From: JAFGJQ01 sp964495075
Lineage (GTDB): Bacteria > Planctomycetota > Phycisphaerae > UBA1845
Direction of reading: 5' to 3'
DNA length: 64,000 bases
NCBI GenBank assembly: GCA_964495075.1
Contig: CAZBUJ010000021.1
Coordinates: 4,292 to 68,291 of the forward strand
A program made the translations under genes and the position numbers. This document shows positions 29,145 through 38,770 of this stretch, one piece after another. Each line of letters begins with the position of its first letter. Position 1 is the first letter of the stretch. The notes beneath the pieces are model-generated. The model made no database searches. It worked only from the letters and a program-made list of their open reading frames with translations, and had not been told where the DNA came from.

Positions 29145-31004
29145 TTATGGCCATACGTTCTCGGCCACCGGCGTGAATCCGAACGCCGGTGTCGGGGTCG
29201 TCAGCCAGCCACCGGCCGCCTGAATGGCCGGAATCGCGCACCAGCACAACGGCTCGATGCGCTGCGAGAACATCCGTAGCTGCTGATCGAACGTCAACGG
29301 CTGGGCCGGGGCGTTTGCCTTGAGCAGCAGCTCAATGCTCGGCTGCGTCACGCCCATGCCGCCGACGTCGGCGAGCAACTCGCCGAGGCTGCTGGGGCGC
29401 GGGTAATGGACGATCTTGAGTTCCGCGCTGGGCGGAATGGCGGCCATCTGCCGGGCGGCTTCGATCGCCTCGGCCAGCCCGCCAAGCTCGTCCACCAGGC
29501 CGATCTCCAGGGCGTCGCGGCCCGACCAGATGCGGCCGCCGGCGATCTTGCGCACCATCTCCGCCGGGATCTTCCGCGTCTGGGCGACGCGTTGGATGAA
29601 GATGTCGTAGAAATCGTCCATGTGCGCCTGGATGAAATCGCGGTCCTTCTGGGACAGGTCGCGGTCGGGCGCGCCGAGCAGACTGCGGGCACCGCGCTCC
29701 AGCGGCGCCAGTTCGTAGTCCGCCCGGTTCAGGGCGGACCGCGGCGACGCCAGTATCCCGATCACGCCGATCGAGCCGGTGATCGTGGTCGGCTGGGCGA
29801 AGATCCGCCGGCCGGGGCAGGCGATGTAGTAGCCGCCCGAGCCGGCCACCGTTCCCATGCTCACCACGAGCGGTTTCTCCTCGTCCAGGTCCCGCAGGGC
29901 TTTCCAGATGTGATCGGAGGCATGCCCCGATCCGCCCGGCGAATCCACGCGGAGCACCACCGCCTTGATCGACTTGTTCTTCCGCAGGTCGTTGATCGCT
30001 TTCACCATCGTGTCGCGCGAGATCACCATCGACGAGAACGTCGCGCCCAGATCGAGGTCGATGATCGGCCCGCGGGCGTGCAGCACGGCGATCTTCGGGC
30101 CGACCGCCTTGCGGCCCTCTTCGGCCTTTTTCAGCTCCTTGTTGATCGCCTCGAACAAGTCCTGGATTGAGTTGACCCGGGCCAGCGAGTCGTCCTCGTC
30201 GCGGTACCGCTTCATCTTGTTCTGCCGCAGCAGCCGGTCCCGGTACTCGTCGTAGTAGGCGATGGTGTCGATCAGGCCGCGCTGCTGGGCCTGGGTGGGA
30301 TTGAACAGGGCGACGTCGATGATATCGCTCACTTCCTTGGTCGAGAGGCCGCGGCCCTCGGCGATTATGGTCTTGTAGTCCGTGAACAGGCTGTCGAAGA
30401 TCGCGTTGATTTCTTCGAGGAAGTACTGGTTCGGCTCGCGCTGGTTCACAAAGCCCGGGTACTTGTACTTGCCGGCCGTGATGACCTCGAACTCGATCCC
30501 AAGCATCTGGTAGTGGCCCTTCATGTAGGGGAAGATCCTCCCCATGCCGGGGATCATGAGGGACCCGCCGGGGGCGATGGCGATCTCATCCGCGGCGCAC
30601 GCCAGCATGTATGAGGTCGGCGCGCCGCCGTGCAGGTAGGCCATCACCTTCTTGTCCTCGGCCTTGAGCCGCTCGATGCCCGCCCGTAGCTCCTGCACGT
30701 CCGGCATCGACAGGCCGACGTAGCCCAGGTTGAGCAGCACGGCCCCGATGTCGTCATCCTTGGACCACTGGTCGAGCCGGTCCAGGATGTCCTGAAGCGT
30801 GCGGGTCCGCCCCGGGAAGGGCAGGTTGATCATCCGGGCCGCCACCACCTTGTCGTCGATACGCAGTTCGGCGAGCCGTGGAATGAGGTTGACCTTGCCT
30901 TCCTCCTCGACCGCCTCCTTGACGTCGGAATCTTCCTTCTCCGCCAGGGCCGGCGGCGCCACCAGGCTCGCCATCAACATCAATGCAATTGCCCACGCCT
31001 TCAT
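29145..31004 (-). CDS. sppA: Signal peptide peptidase SppA, 67-kDa type
   Basis: A 619-residue membrane-associated serine protease of family S49 that clears leftover signal peptides. It has a signal peptide (1-20), an N-terminal S49 domain with the ITAGKYKYPG segment (K179/K181, one of which is the likely general base) and a C-terminal S49 domain with VVLRVDSPGGSG and MGTVAGSGGYYIA, where S389 is the nucleophile. Two tandem domains match the 67K SppA class. The ATG at 31004 is preceded by AAGGAG; the frame is open about 66 bases further but without a start of quality. It follows the 31074 gene by 69 bases on the same strand, suggesting a two-gene operon. Confidence 0.95.
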   Translation of the reverse strand: MKAWAIALMLMASLVAPPALAEKEDSDVKEAVEEEGKVNLIPRLAELRIDDKVVAARMINLPFPGRTRTLQDILDRLDQWSKDDDIGAVLLNLGYVGLSMPDVQELRAGIERLKAEDKKVMAYLHGGAPTSYMLACAADEIAIAPGGSLMIPGMGRIFPYMKGHYQMLGIEFEVITAGKYKYPGFVNQREPNQYFLEEINAIFDSLFTDYKTIIAEGRGLSTKEVSDIIDVALFNPTQAQQRGLIDTIAYYDEYRDRLLRQNKMKRYRDEDDSLARVNSIQDLFEAINKELKKAEEGRKAVGPKIAVLHARGPIIDLDLGATFSSMVISRDTMVKAINDLRKNKSIKAVVLRVDSPGGSGHASDHIWKALRDLDEEKPLVVSMGTVAGSGGYYIACPGRRIFAQPTTITGSIGVIGILASPRSALNRADYELAPLERGARSLLGAPDRDLSQKDRDFIQAHMDDFYDIFIQRVAQTRKIPAEMVRKIAGGRIWSGRDALEIGLVDELGGLAEAIEAARQMAAIPPSAELKIVHYPRPSSLGELLADVGGMGVTQPSIELLLKANAPAQPLTFDQQLRMFSQRIEPLCWCAIPAIQAAGGWLTTPTPAFGFTPVAENVWP

Positions 31005-31073
31005 CGGGAGCTCTCCTTCTTCTGCGCGGGAGTCGGTGGTACGGGCGACGGAGCCTGCGCAAGCCGACAACCA

Positions 31074-33389
31074 CTACCCCTTGGTCTCTTCCGAACCTTC
31101 TTCTTTGGTCTGTGAATCGTCTGATTCCGTTTTCTCGACGCGGTGGATCCGGCCGGCCTCGTCGATATAGAGCTTGGTCAGGTGCTCGAACGTGTCGGGC
31201 GCGAAGCCCAACCGCCAGCCTTCGTCGTCCCATTCGATGACGTAGATGCTGTCGTCGATGCCCGCGTACTGATCGTCCTGTTCCTCGTCTTCGTCCTCGT
31301 GGTCGTCGCGATCCCCGAAGAGACCGAACAGGTTCTCGGTCCACGCACTCCACCGCTGCTTCGAGGATTTGTCCACGCGAAGCAGGTGGCGATTGCCCGC
31401 GAAGTCGACGTAGCCGTCCAGTTCGGCCACTTCCGCCGGCCAGCGACCCTGATCCTTGTGGAACAGCGTGGCGTGGTGATAGAGCACCTTCAACGTGCGG
31501 GCCGCGTTGCGCTCGCGTGCCAGGTCGCTGCCGGAACGGTTCTCCTCCGTGGCGAACGTCAGCATGACGGGGATGGCCACCACCCCCACCGGGACCGGGC
31601 CCTGATGCGTGGCGGTCAGACCCGTGTACCGCATCTTCAGCGTGGCGAAACCGTCGGTGAGGCGCTCACGGATCGCGTCGGCATCGGGCAGCAGGACGTC
31701 CCGCGTGAACGAACTCAGGCCGACGTTCAGGTACGGCGAAAGGTGCTCGTACACCGCCGCCCAGTTGATCCATGCCTGCCCGTTGGGCTTCTTCGTGGTG
31801 GGCAGGAACCGGCGATCATGGGCCCGGTTCAGGCCGACCCATCGCCGGACGAGATCTTCCGGGGACGTGGTGGTGATGCCGATCACGAGGAAGTCGCGTT
31901 CCTGGCCTCGCGCGTCGGTCTCCTCGGTCAGGAACAGAACCGTGCGTTCCACCGCGGGCGTCATCATGCCGCGACGCTGACCGGCGCCGTCGTTCCAGAA
32001 ATAGACGCGACCGGCGGCTTTGCCTTCGTGCCAGACCTCCGGCTGCTCGCGCTCCTTAAACCGCTTGTTGGCTTTCTCGATGGCGGCCCGAATGTCGTCG
32101 TGAAAACTGTCAACCGACTTGGCACGCACCTGGACGATCAGGTCCGGGATGGGGAAGAAACCGGTGCCGGGAAGCACGGTGAAGCACGCGGAAGACCGCG
32201 TGTGCTCGACAATGGGGCCGGGCCCGAACTCCCCGATCATCTCGTACTCCCCCGGCTCCGTCGAGACCATCTGCGGACCGAAGCCGGCCATGCCCTCGAG
32301 CGCGCCCGGCAGGAAGGGCCCGCTCAGGACCACCGCCCCGAACGCATCGTCGGGCACGAAGTACGAATGCTTCACCTTGTCCATGACGTTCTTGGCCAGT
32401 AGACCCACGCCCGGCGGCCAGTGGACGTCGACCTGCTCGACCCAATCGCCGCCCTCGTTGACGCGGCCGGTGTAGGTCACGTCGTTGATCGCTCGGAGCG
32501 ACGACAGCCACGTGGCGCCGCTGTCCTTCTCGGTCTGCCCGAGGTTGAGTCGGCAGGCGATCACGCACCCCCCGTCCGGTGCCGCGCCCTGTTCCGCCTC
32601 GCGCTCCGCGGCCGCTGTGCCGGTGAAGGGCTGCTCCGGGAACTTCACGTCCTGGAACGAGGTCATTACCGACGACACGTCACCGGCCGCCAACAGGTAC
32701 GCCAGCGTGTAGTCCGGCAGCGCGATCTCGTAGCCGCCGTCCGGCAACGGTGACATTCGTACGCCTTTGAAGAGATCCCGCGCCGCCTCGGTATCCAGGG
32801 CCGCTCGGATGCGGGCGTGCAACTCGTCGAGCGGCCAGGCGAATCGAATCGCCCACCGCGGACGCCCTTGTGTGTCCGGGGCGTAGGTGGCGGCGTCGAT
32901 CCGTGTGTCCGGCCACGTCTCCAATTGGGAGAACAGCGCGCCCGCCTCTTCCACGTCCATCCCTTCCTCGGCGAGACTGCCGGCCTCGCGAATCAGGTTC
33001 GCTATCGTGCCGAGCAGAAACCCGCCGTTGGACCGCTGCACCTCCGCCCGCAGCTTGTGCACCGACGGAATGTACAACTCGAACCGCGGCTCGATTGCCT
33101 TGGGTAGTGCGCTCTCCGGCTGCGCCAGCGCGGACGGCGGCACGACCGACGCCGGCTGTGTCTCCGGCGCCGCTGCCGGTTCGGTGGTCGGGGGCTGCCC
33201 GGGAGCCGGCTGACTGGTCGGAAATAGCGGCCGCCACTGCCCGGCGGCGACCTGGGGCAGCATCAGCAATCCGATGATGGCGACCGCGGTCCGGCGCCCG
33301 GCGCGACGGGTACGGACGTACGGGCGGCGAGACCGCCCCATCGGCATACTGTCGACGGAATCACGTGAAGGATTACGCGCGAGTCTCAT
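31074..33389 (-). CDS. Secreted hypothetical protein upstream of sppA
   Basis: A 771-residue exported protein that I do not recognise. The basic N-terminus (RRPYVRTRRAGRRTAVA) leads into a hydrophobic segment, then a Pro/Thr/Gln-rich linker (QPAPGQPPTTEPAAAP). The body is largely soluble with several Trp-rich motifs; near the C-terminus, before the acidic DDHEDEDEEQDDQ patch, the segment RTLKVLYHHATLFHKDQG recalls a type II secretion pseudopilin-like tail, a common feature in planctomycete proteins of this kind. The start could be ATG 33389 or a later ATG at residue 15 or 17. It is 69 bases upstream of sppA and probably co-transcribed with it. Confidence 0.65.
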   Translation of the reverse strand: MRLARNPSRDSVDSMPMGRSRRPYVRTRRAGRRTAVAIIGLLMLPQVAAGQWRPLFPTSQPAPGQPPTTEPAAAPETQPASVVPPSALAQPESALPKAIEPRFELYIPSVHKLRAEVQRSNGGFLLGTIANLIREAGSLAEEGMDVEEAGALFSQLETWPDTRIDAATYAPDTQGRPRWAIRFAWPLDELHARIRAALDTEAARDLFKGVRMSPLPDGGYEIALPDYTLAYLLAAGDVSSVMTSFQDVKFPEQPFTGTAAAEREAEQGAAPDGGCVIACRLNLGQTEKDSGATWLSSLRAINDVTYTGRVNEGGDWVEQVDVHWPPGVGLLAKNVMDKVKHSYFVPDDAFGAVVLSGPFLPGALEGMAGFGPQMVSTEPGEYEMIGEFGPGPIVEHTRSSACFTVLPGTGFFPIPDLIVQVRAKSVDSFHDDIRAAIEKANKRFKEREQPEVWHEGKAAGRVYFWNDGAGQRRGMMTPAVERTVLFLTEETDARGQERDFLVIGITTTSPEDLVRRWVGLNRAHDRRFLPTTKKPNGQAWINWAAVYEHLSPYLNVGLSSFTRDVLLPDADAIRERLTDGFATLKMRYTGLTATHQGPVPVGVVAIPVMLTFATEENRSGSDLARERNAARTLKVLYHHATLFHKDQGRWPAEVAELDGYVDFAGNRHLLRVDKSSKQRWSAWTENLFGLFGDRDDHEDEDEEQDDQYAGIDDSIYVIEWDDEGWRLGFAPDTFEHLTKLYIDEAGRIHRVEKTESDDSQTKEEGSEETKG

Positions 33390-33974
33390 ATTCCGGATCC
33401 CTTCAGGTGGCGGTCATCGGTCGTCACGCGACGCTGACCCCCGACCCCATCTGCAGCATACATCGCGTTCGTGGGCCGCGCCCATGCGAACCGGGGGCGA
33501 GATTTGGAACGGCATCCCGGACACCCGGGACGCCATCATGGGGCTGCCATCGCTTCTGGCTGGAAGACCGCGCGGACCGCCCCCTCGTACGGACGGACGT
33601 ACTGGTAACAACGGCCTCCGTCGCGGTCGCCCTTGAACCGTTTTCGCACGTCCTTCCTTGAACCCCGCTGTGAGTATCTTATTGGATTCGCGGGGCGTAT
33701 TTTGTCTATTATTGTCGAAACCGGTCGTTGCGCGTTCAACTGGCGGAAGTCGCAACGCGGCGGTGTCGTTGCGTTGCCAGTATCAACGCGACCGGCGCGT
33801 GGAGGGCGGTCGGTTTTCCCGCCGTGACCCAGGCCGTATACTTAAAGTGCGGCCGGCCGCCTGCGCCGGCAGGGGAAAGCCCGGTCGGGACGAAAGCGGT
33901 GGGAGAGGTAAAGACCGGTGAGGTTCCGCCGTGCGGCGGCGCGGCGGAGTCCTTGACCAGGGAGAATCGCACTC
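33390..33974. other. Intergenic region, about 585 bp
   Basis: Between divergent genes. No frame has coding character. A possible promoter TTGAAC-16-TATTGG lies near 33658-33685, pointing toward the UVR gene; the match is only moderate. Confidence 0.5.
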
Positions 33975-34733
33975 GTGTCGGACGACATCACTCCAATCCT
34001 CGGTCGGTGGCCGTGGGACCCCCGGCGCACGGTGCGCCGCATCACCGGCGACGACGGTCGCGAGCGCGTTCAGATCCGCGTCCACATGAACGGCTACCAC
34101 GGAATCCTCCAGTTCAATTGTGATGATCGGCCGGACGGCGCGCGACCGTACGACCATGCCTTCGCCCTGGACTACTACGACCGCCGGTGTCAGGAGGACG
34201 ATCAGTTCCGCCTCAACGAAGCGCAGGCCAAGGAGCTGTTCGATGAGGGCATGATGGTCTACCAGCGTTACGTGATGCTGTTCCAGATGGGCGATTACAC
34301 GCGCGTGGTGCGCGACACCGAACGGAACATGCGGTTGTTCCGCTTCGTCAATCGATGGGCGGAGATGGAATCGGACCGCGAGCACCTGGAACGATGGTGG
34401 CCCTACGTCTTGCGGATGCACGCCGTGGCCCAGGCGATGATGGCCTTGGCCGATGAGAAGACCCGGCAGGCCGCGGAGTTCATCGCGCAGGCCCGGGCCG
34501 CCATCGAGGCCCTGGAGGAACTCGACGACGAGACCTTCCACCAGGAGCGCGCGCGGTCCCTCTCCGTGCTCGATGAAATGAAAAAGCAGATCGACGATCG
34601 GCGTCCGCTTAGCGAGATCGAGGTGCTGGAGCGTATGCGGGATCGGGCCGTCCGCGACGAGAACTACGAGCTGGCGGCCCGATTGCGCGATCAGATCGCG
34701 GAACTGAAGGACGACAGCGATAACCCGGCCTGA
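33975..34733 (+). CDS. UvrB/UvrC (UVR) motif protein
   Basis: A 252-residue cytoplasmic protein. The C-terminus ERMRDRAVRDENYELAARLR is a UVR motif, the helical hairpin that joins UvrB to UvrC and also appears in McsA-type regulators. The N-terminal 200 residues are mostly helical and unassigned, so the protein may act as an adaptor rather than in repair itself. Start is GTG at 33975 with GGGAG upstream. The next gene, a lipoprotein, lies 212 bases further on the same strand. Confidence 0.8.
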   Translation: MSDDITPILGRWPWDPRRTVRRITGDDGRERVQIRVHMNGYHGILQFNCDDRPDGARPYDHAFALDYYDRRCQEDDQFRLNEAQAKELFDEGMMVYQRYVMLFQMGDYTRVVRDTERNMRLFRFVNRWAEMESDREHLERWWPYVLRMHAVAQAMMALADEKTRQAAEFIAQARAAIEALEELDDETFHQERARSLSVLDEMKKQIDDRRPLSEIEVLERMRDRAVRDENYELAARLRDQIAELKDDSDNPA

Positions 34734-34945
34734 GCGGGCGGCCCGTCGGCAGCAGTGGCAGGACCGTGCGGGACGCGGCCCGGCGGGTGGGAACGCGATG
34801 GCGTGGCGCAAGTCGAACGAACGCAGCGGGTCTCGTTGACGGTCTCGGCGCTGCCGGATACCTTACGACACTCGAAGAACGCCCGATTTGTCTGGTGGCG
34901 CCGAAATACTCTGTTGAGGCCGAATTCGCTGTTGAGGATGGACCG

Positions 34946-35890
34946 ATGGTGCGTGTCGGAAAACAACTGAGCGCGGTGATCTTGATCGTGACGGGGGGAT
35001 GGATCGGGGCATCCGCCGGCGGCTGCACGGAACAACCCGTCAGCGAACCCTACCCGGAGGCCCTCGGCGATGGCCAACTGCTCCTGCCGACCGGGTCCCT
35101 CGAGTACAGCGCGGACATCCTGCCGGGCCGCGCCGAGATCAAGGATTACGAGCCACCCGCCGAGGAAGCGGTGGACGAGGAGCCGGACGACGACGCGGCG
35201 GCTTACGAGGCCGAGGCGGCCGACGACGCGGAAAAGGCGGAAGAAGCCGGGGACGCCGGCGAGCCGCCGGCCGCGCGCTTCGCAAACGCCGGACCGGCTT
35301 CGGAAGACGTTGCAACGGCGATCCGCCAGGCATGGAACGACTTCAAAGCGGCCGAGAAGGAACTGCGTCAAGACGACATGCCGGACTATCTCGTGGAGGA
35401 GGATCGCGAGCTGGCCGAGGCCGTCTTCCCAGCCGAGGCCGACTTCATGGAGGCGCTGCAGAGCCTGCGCGACGATTACGCCGACGTCATTCCCAACACG
35501 GCGCAAGTGGCCAAGCTCACACTGGCGGCCATCGAGCAGCAGGCGCAGGAAACGCTCGGCGAGATCCGGATGATGGGCCCGGATCGGGCGATCGGCGAGC
35601 TGAAGCCCGCCCAGCCCATGATGCCGACGATGTACCCCACGTTCGAACGCAGTGGCGACACATGGCTGATTCGTACGCCGATCCGTTTCACGATGGCGGA
35701 GGCGAAGCAGATGGCCAGTCTTCTCGGCGGCGTTGCCGACGCGCTGAACGGAATCATGGAAGACGTCGATGCCGACGAATTGGACGACCAGGCGGCCACG
35801 GTCAAGATGTCGCAGATGCTGCAGCAAATGGCCACAAGCCTGCAACCGATCGTCACGCAGGCGATCCAACGTTCGATTCAGTCGAGCTGA
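34946..35890 (+). CDS. Putative lipoprotein, acidic, unknown function
   Basis: A 314-residue protein with a signal and lipobox (GASAGGC). After an extracytoplasmic linker comes a strongly acidic, Ala/Glu/Asp-rich stretch (about residues 65-110), then a helical C-terminal half rich in Met, Gln and Glu. I find no known domain. The ATG at 34946 follows GAGGATGGACCG. It continues a same-strand run of genes (33975 to 38352). Confidence 0.65.
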   Translation: MVRVGKQLSAVILIVTGGWIGASAGGCTEQPVSEPYPEALGDGQLLLPTGSLEYSADILPGRAEIKDYEPPAEEAVDEEPDDDAAAYEAEAADDAEKAEEAGDAGEPPAARFANAGPASEDVATAIRQAWNDFKAAEKELRQDDMPDYLVEEDRELAEAVFPAEADFMEALQSLRDDYADVIPNTAQVAKLTLAAIEQQAQETLGEIRMMGPDRAIGELKPAQPMMPTMYPTFERSGDTWLIRTPIRFTMAEAKQMASLLGGVADALNGIMEDVDADELDDQAATVKMSQMLQQMATSLQPIVTQAIQRSIQSS

Positions 35891-35992
35891 TCGCGGGTAG
35901 GTCGCGGCTCGCCGGTGTGGACCGTTTACGCGAACGGTCGGGCGGAACGACGGGATACAGACGTCGCGGGGACGGCACTTCGGTGAGGAAGC

Positions 35993-36619
35993 ATGGAACG
36001 CGATCCGCTGCCGGCACACAGTCTGGCAGAAGCCTACTTGTACCTGATGGCTGCGTCGTGTCCGGCGTGCGGCCGGGGGCCGATGGCGGCGGGCCGGGCG
36101 AGGCCGGACACGGACACGGAACCCCTTCAGTTGACCATATCCGCGAGCTGCAAGGCCTGTGAGCACGCGAGCGATTACGTGTTCTCCTTGCCCGGTGACC
36201 TGCTCGCCCTGGAGGCGCTGCAGGAATCGCGCCTGGCGGCGCGGGTGAATCCGAGTCCCGAGCCGTCGGCCATCGTGGACGTGGCCCAGTGGATCATGCT
36301 GTTCCGCATGATCTCCGAGGCGGCCGCCCGGTCGAGCGACAAGGTCGAGGCCCGGCAGCTCGGGTACGAGGCGGCTCAGTGCCTCGATGAGGCACTCAAA
36401 TTCTATGACGCCGCCGACGACAACGATCTGCCGCCGAATAGCGCGTTCTTCCACGAATCGTCGCGCCACCGTCGGCGTGAGCATCCGCAGGAGTTCTCGC
36501 GGGTCCGGCTGATCGAACTCCGGGCGAAACTGCCCACCCTCGACGTCATGGAGGCGGAACGGTTCGTCAGTTCCGGGCACAAAAAGAAGAGCAGGAAGAA
36601 GTGGTGGCCCCCGTGGTGA
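35993..36619 (+). CDS. Hypothetical protein with CxxC zinc ribbon
   Basis: A 208-residue protein of unknown function. Two pairs, CPAC near residue 23 and CKAC near residue 53, form a probable zinc ribbon at the N-terminus; the middle is helical and the end is very basic (HKKKSRKKWWPPW). A good GAGGAAG lies just upstream of the ATG. The end overlaps the next gene by 19 bases, so the two are probably translationally coupled. Confidence 0.7.
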   Translation: MERDPLPAHSLAEAYLYLMAASCPACGRGPMAAGRARPDTDTEPLQLTISASCKACEHASDYVFSLPGDLLALEALQESRLAARVNPSPEPSAIVDVAQWIMLFRMISEAAARSSDKVEARQLGYEAAQCLDEALKFYDAADDNDLPPNSAFFHESSRHRRREHPQEFSRVRLIELRAKLPTLDVMEAERFVSSGHKKKSRKKWWPPW

Positions 36620-38352
36620 TCGCGCTGGCTTCAGGGTCGTCCACCGCGGTCCTCGGTATGCTCGTGGCGGCGTCGGCGTGCCTGCCGGTGACGGCCGGGC
36701 CGGCCGACGACCTCTCGCCGGCGATGCTGCGGCGGGAACTGTCCGCCGTACGCGATGCGATGGGACTCCTGGTCGACGCGGACGATCCGATCGATACGCT
36801 CTATTTCGGCTGGTTCGACCGACCGTACCGGCGGGCCACGCTGGCCTGCGCCGTCAAGACCGCCAACGCCCTCGACCGGGAACTGAACCTGCGTCAGGCG
36901 GGCAACGGGGCTTTGTCCGACGAAGAGGTTCGCGCGATTCTCGCCTGGGTGCGCAGCGCGATCGAGCGGGCCCGGCAGCCCGCGCGGCGAGTGGGGTTCT
37001 ATCCCCATCGGCGGGCCCGGTCGCGTCCGGGGGCCGGCCGGGCGGGGTGCCGCTTCGGATTCGTTGACCGGTCGACTGTGTCCCGACTGGACGACTGGTA
37101 TGGCGACTTTGATCTGCTTGCCAGTTGTGGATTCCGGGCCTACGCGCGATCGGATCGTCCGTACCTCAACGCAGCGGGCTGGGCGTCGCTGCTCCGACAC
37201 GCGGACGCGCTGGGGGTGACGGTCGTCACCTTCGGCGGTACGCGCGGTGAATCCGCCGGGCCGACCACTGCACCGCCGCCGCCGGAGATCCGCGCCCTCA
37301 CGCTTCACGAGTTGTTCGACTTCGATCCCGCCGCCATGAACGCTGAACAGACGGTGGCCGCCGTGCTCGATCCGACCCGTGCCGAGTCGTGGGCCGAATC
37401 GCTGGCGCGGCGGGGTCTGTACCGCGGTGTGTTGCCGCGGCATGACGTGACGGTGTGTGGGTGGGCCGTGCCGGGCGTGGGCCGTGCCGACGCGGCGTCG
37501 GGGCCGGCGGTGCAGGCCGCGATGTGGGCCCATGCTTGTGACGGACAGAGCCTCGGACTCCTCGAAGGGTGGCGGGACTTGCGGGACGGTTCGCTCAGTC
37601 CGTATGCGAGCCTGGTCGTGTCGCCGGGGTTCGTCGAGACTGTCGCCCATGTCGACCTGGACCTGCTGTTCCATCGTGACGCGTTGCGCGGCTTCGCGAC
37701 GCGGCCGGATGTCGTGTTAGTGGTGGACGATGCGGCGCTGGATCCGTCGGACCCGAACCGGTGGTCGGTTTCGTTCGCACGTCTGTTGGAGGCGTTGAAC
37801 CCGGCGCTGGTTCCGGTGGACGTGCTGCCGTCGAGCGAGCCGGGGTGGCGGGAGCGGATTCAGTCGTACGCGCTCGCCGTCGATCTGACCGGGGCGCTGA
37901 ACTTCGGGGCCGGCAATGCCGCGGCTGGTCGTACGGCCGCCGGCGGTGCGGGGCTGGGCGGCGTTGTTGGCGGGCCGACGGCGTGGAAGTTGTATCAGCG
38001 CGGGACAGCCATTGATGACCCGCCGCAGCCGGGCGAGTCGATGGTGGCCTGGTTCGACCGGTTGCGGTTGCGGGCGGCGTCGGGACGTCGCGGCCGGATC
38101 GTCGACGCGCAGGGCGGCTACCCCGCAGACGTGTTTGCGCGATGGGGGTGGCACGACAACGCGGTGTCGCGTCTTGCGTTGGTCAATCTCTCGGACCGGC
38201 CGATTCGAGTCTGGCCGTTCGACGGGCCGCAGCGGCTGACCGGCCCGGTCATCGACGTCGTCGCCGCGACCCGCCTCACCGACATCGCGAACGGCATCCC
38301 CCTCGCCCCCTGGCAGGTCCGCCTGCTGCGCTTCGGCCAAGCGAACAAGTAG
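36601..38352 (+). CDS. Secreted hypothetical protein, possible TIM-barrel fold
   Basis: A 583-residue protein that starts inside the previous gene (GTG 36601; GTG 36613 also possible). A hydrophobic N-terminus suggests export. Alternating beta-alpha character with motifs such as GWASLLRHADALGVTVVTFGG and AYARSD looks like a glycoside-hydrolase-type or glutamine-amidotransferase-type fold, but I can assign no family. Overlap with the zinc-ribbon gene suggests a shared pathway. Confidence 0.6.
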   Translation: MVAPVVIALASGSSTAVLGMLVAASACLPVTAGPADDLSPAMLRRELSAVRDAMGLLVDADDPIDTLYFGWFDRPYRRATLACAVKTANALDRELNLRQAGNGALSDEEVRAILAWVRSAIERARQPARRVGFYPHRRARSRPGAGRAGCRFGFVDRSTVSRLDDWYGDFDLLASCGFRAYARSDRPYLNAAGWASLLRHADALGVTVVTFGGTRGESAGPTTAPPPPEIRALTLHELFDFDPAAMNAEQTVAAVLDPTRAESWAESLARRGLYRGVLPRHDVTVCGWAVPGVGRADAASGPAVQAAMWAHACDGQSLGLLEGWRDLRDGSLSPYASLVVSPGFVETVAHVDLDLLFHRDALRGFATRPDVVLVVDDAALDPSDPNRWSVSFARLLEALNPALVPVDVLPSSEPGWRERIQSYALAVDLTGALNFGAGNAAAGRTAAGGAGLGGVVGGPTAWKLYQRGTAIDDPPQPGESMVAWFDRLRLRAASGRRGRIVDAQGGYPADVFARWGWHDNAVSRLALVNLSDRPIRVWPFDGPQRLTGPVIDVVAATRLTDIANGIPLAPWQVRLLRFGQANK

Positions 38353-38770
38353 AACCCCGCTTCCGCCCGATTCCGCGATTTCCGCACCCAGTTCAACAAG
38401 TAGAATCCCGTACGCGGCAACGCGGTCGGAACCGAATACCCGCCACTTTGCAACGCGAGCGAGTTGGGGAGACCTTGACGCGTGCCAGGCACAGGTTGTG
38501 GTAGCACGGTACCATGCAGCCGGAGCGGACTGCGGGAACTGCAACGCGTGTCTGGCACCAGTGGTACAACTCGCGAGTGGAGGCAGCCACGCTCAGGGCG
38601 AACGCCCCAACCCGAGCCAAGCCCCGATCGTGGTGGCCCCGATCGTGGCGGCCCGGTACAATGCGGCCCAAGGGGGTTGTGGAAACCTTAATGCGTGCCA
38701 GGCACAGGTTGTGAACTCCGCAGCACAAGGTACGGGCATTTGACCGCTGCGGTTTGTGGAGTCCCTCGCG
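38353..38770. other. Intergenic region with three degenerate repeats
   Basis: No gene is credible. The block from about 38420 to 38725 contains three copies of a roughly 70-base repeat with a GTGCCAGGCAC-type core. A 111-codon frame on the reverse strand reads through all three, but only because the repeat unit is near a multiple of three. Confidence 0.65.
38482..38705. repeat. REP-like palindromic repeats, three copies
   Basis: Palindrome cores at 38482-38492 and 38695-38705 are GTGCCAGGCAC; a third at 38548-38558 reads GTGTCTGGCAC, where one arm change keeps pairing by a G.U wobble. The flanks are similar too: a GGAAACCTT-like string precedes, and CAGGTTGTG follows two of the copies. Confidence 0.75.

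Noticed and set aside
28813..29247. Frames over the AT-rich inverted repeat
   Set aside because: They translate the repeat arms (NDQLLITNEAS, NWSLVI) and exist on both strands, which a repeat would give by itself.
38498..38743. Frame with repeated ARYHAAG/ARYNAAQ peptide
   Set aside because: A by-product of the palindromic repeat cluster; no ribosome site and no homologue I know.
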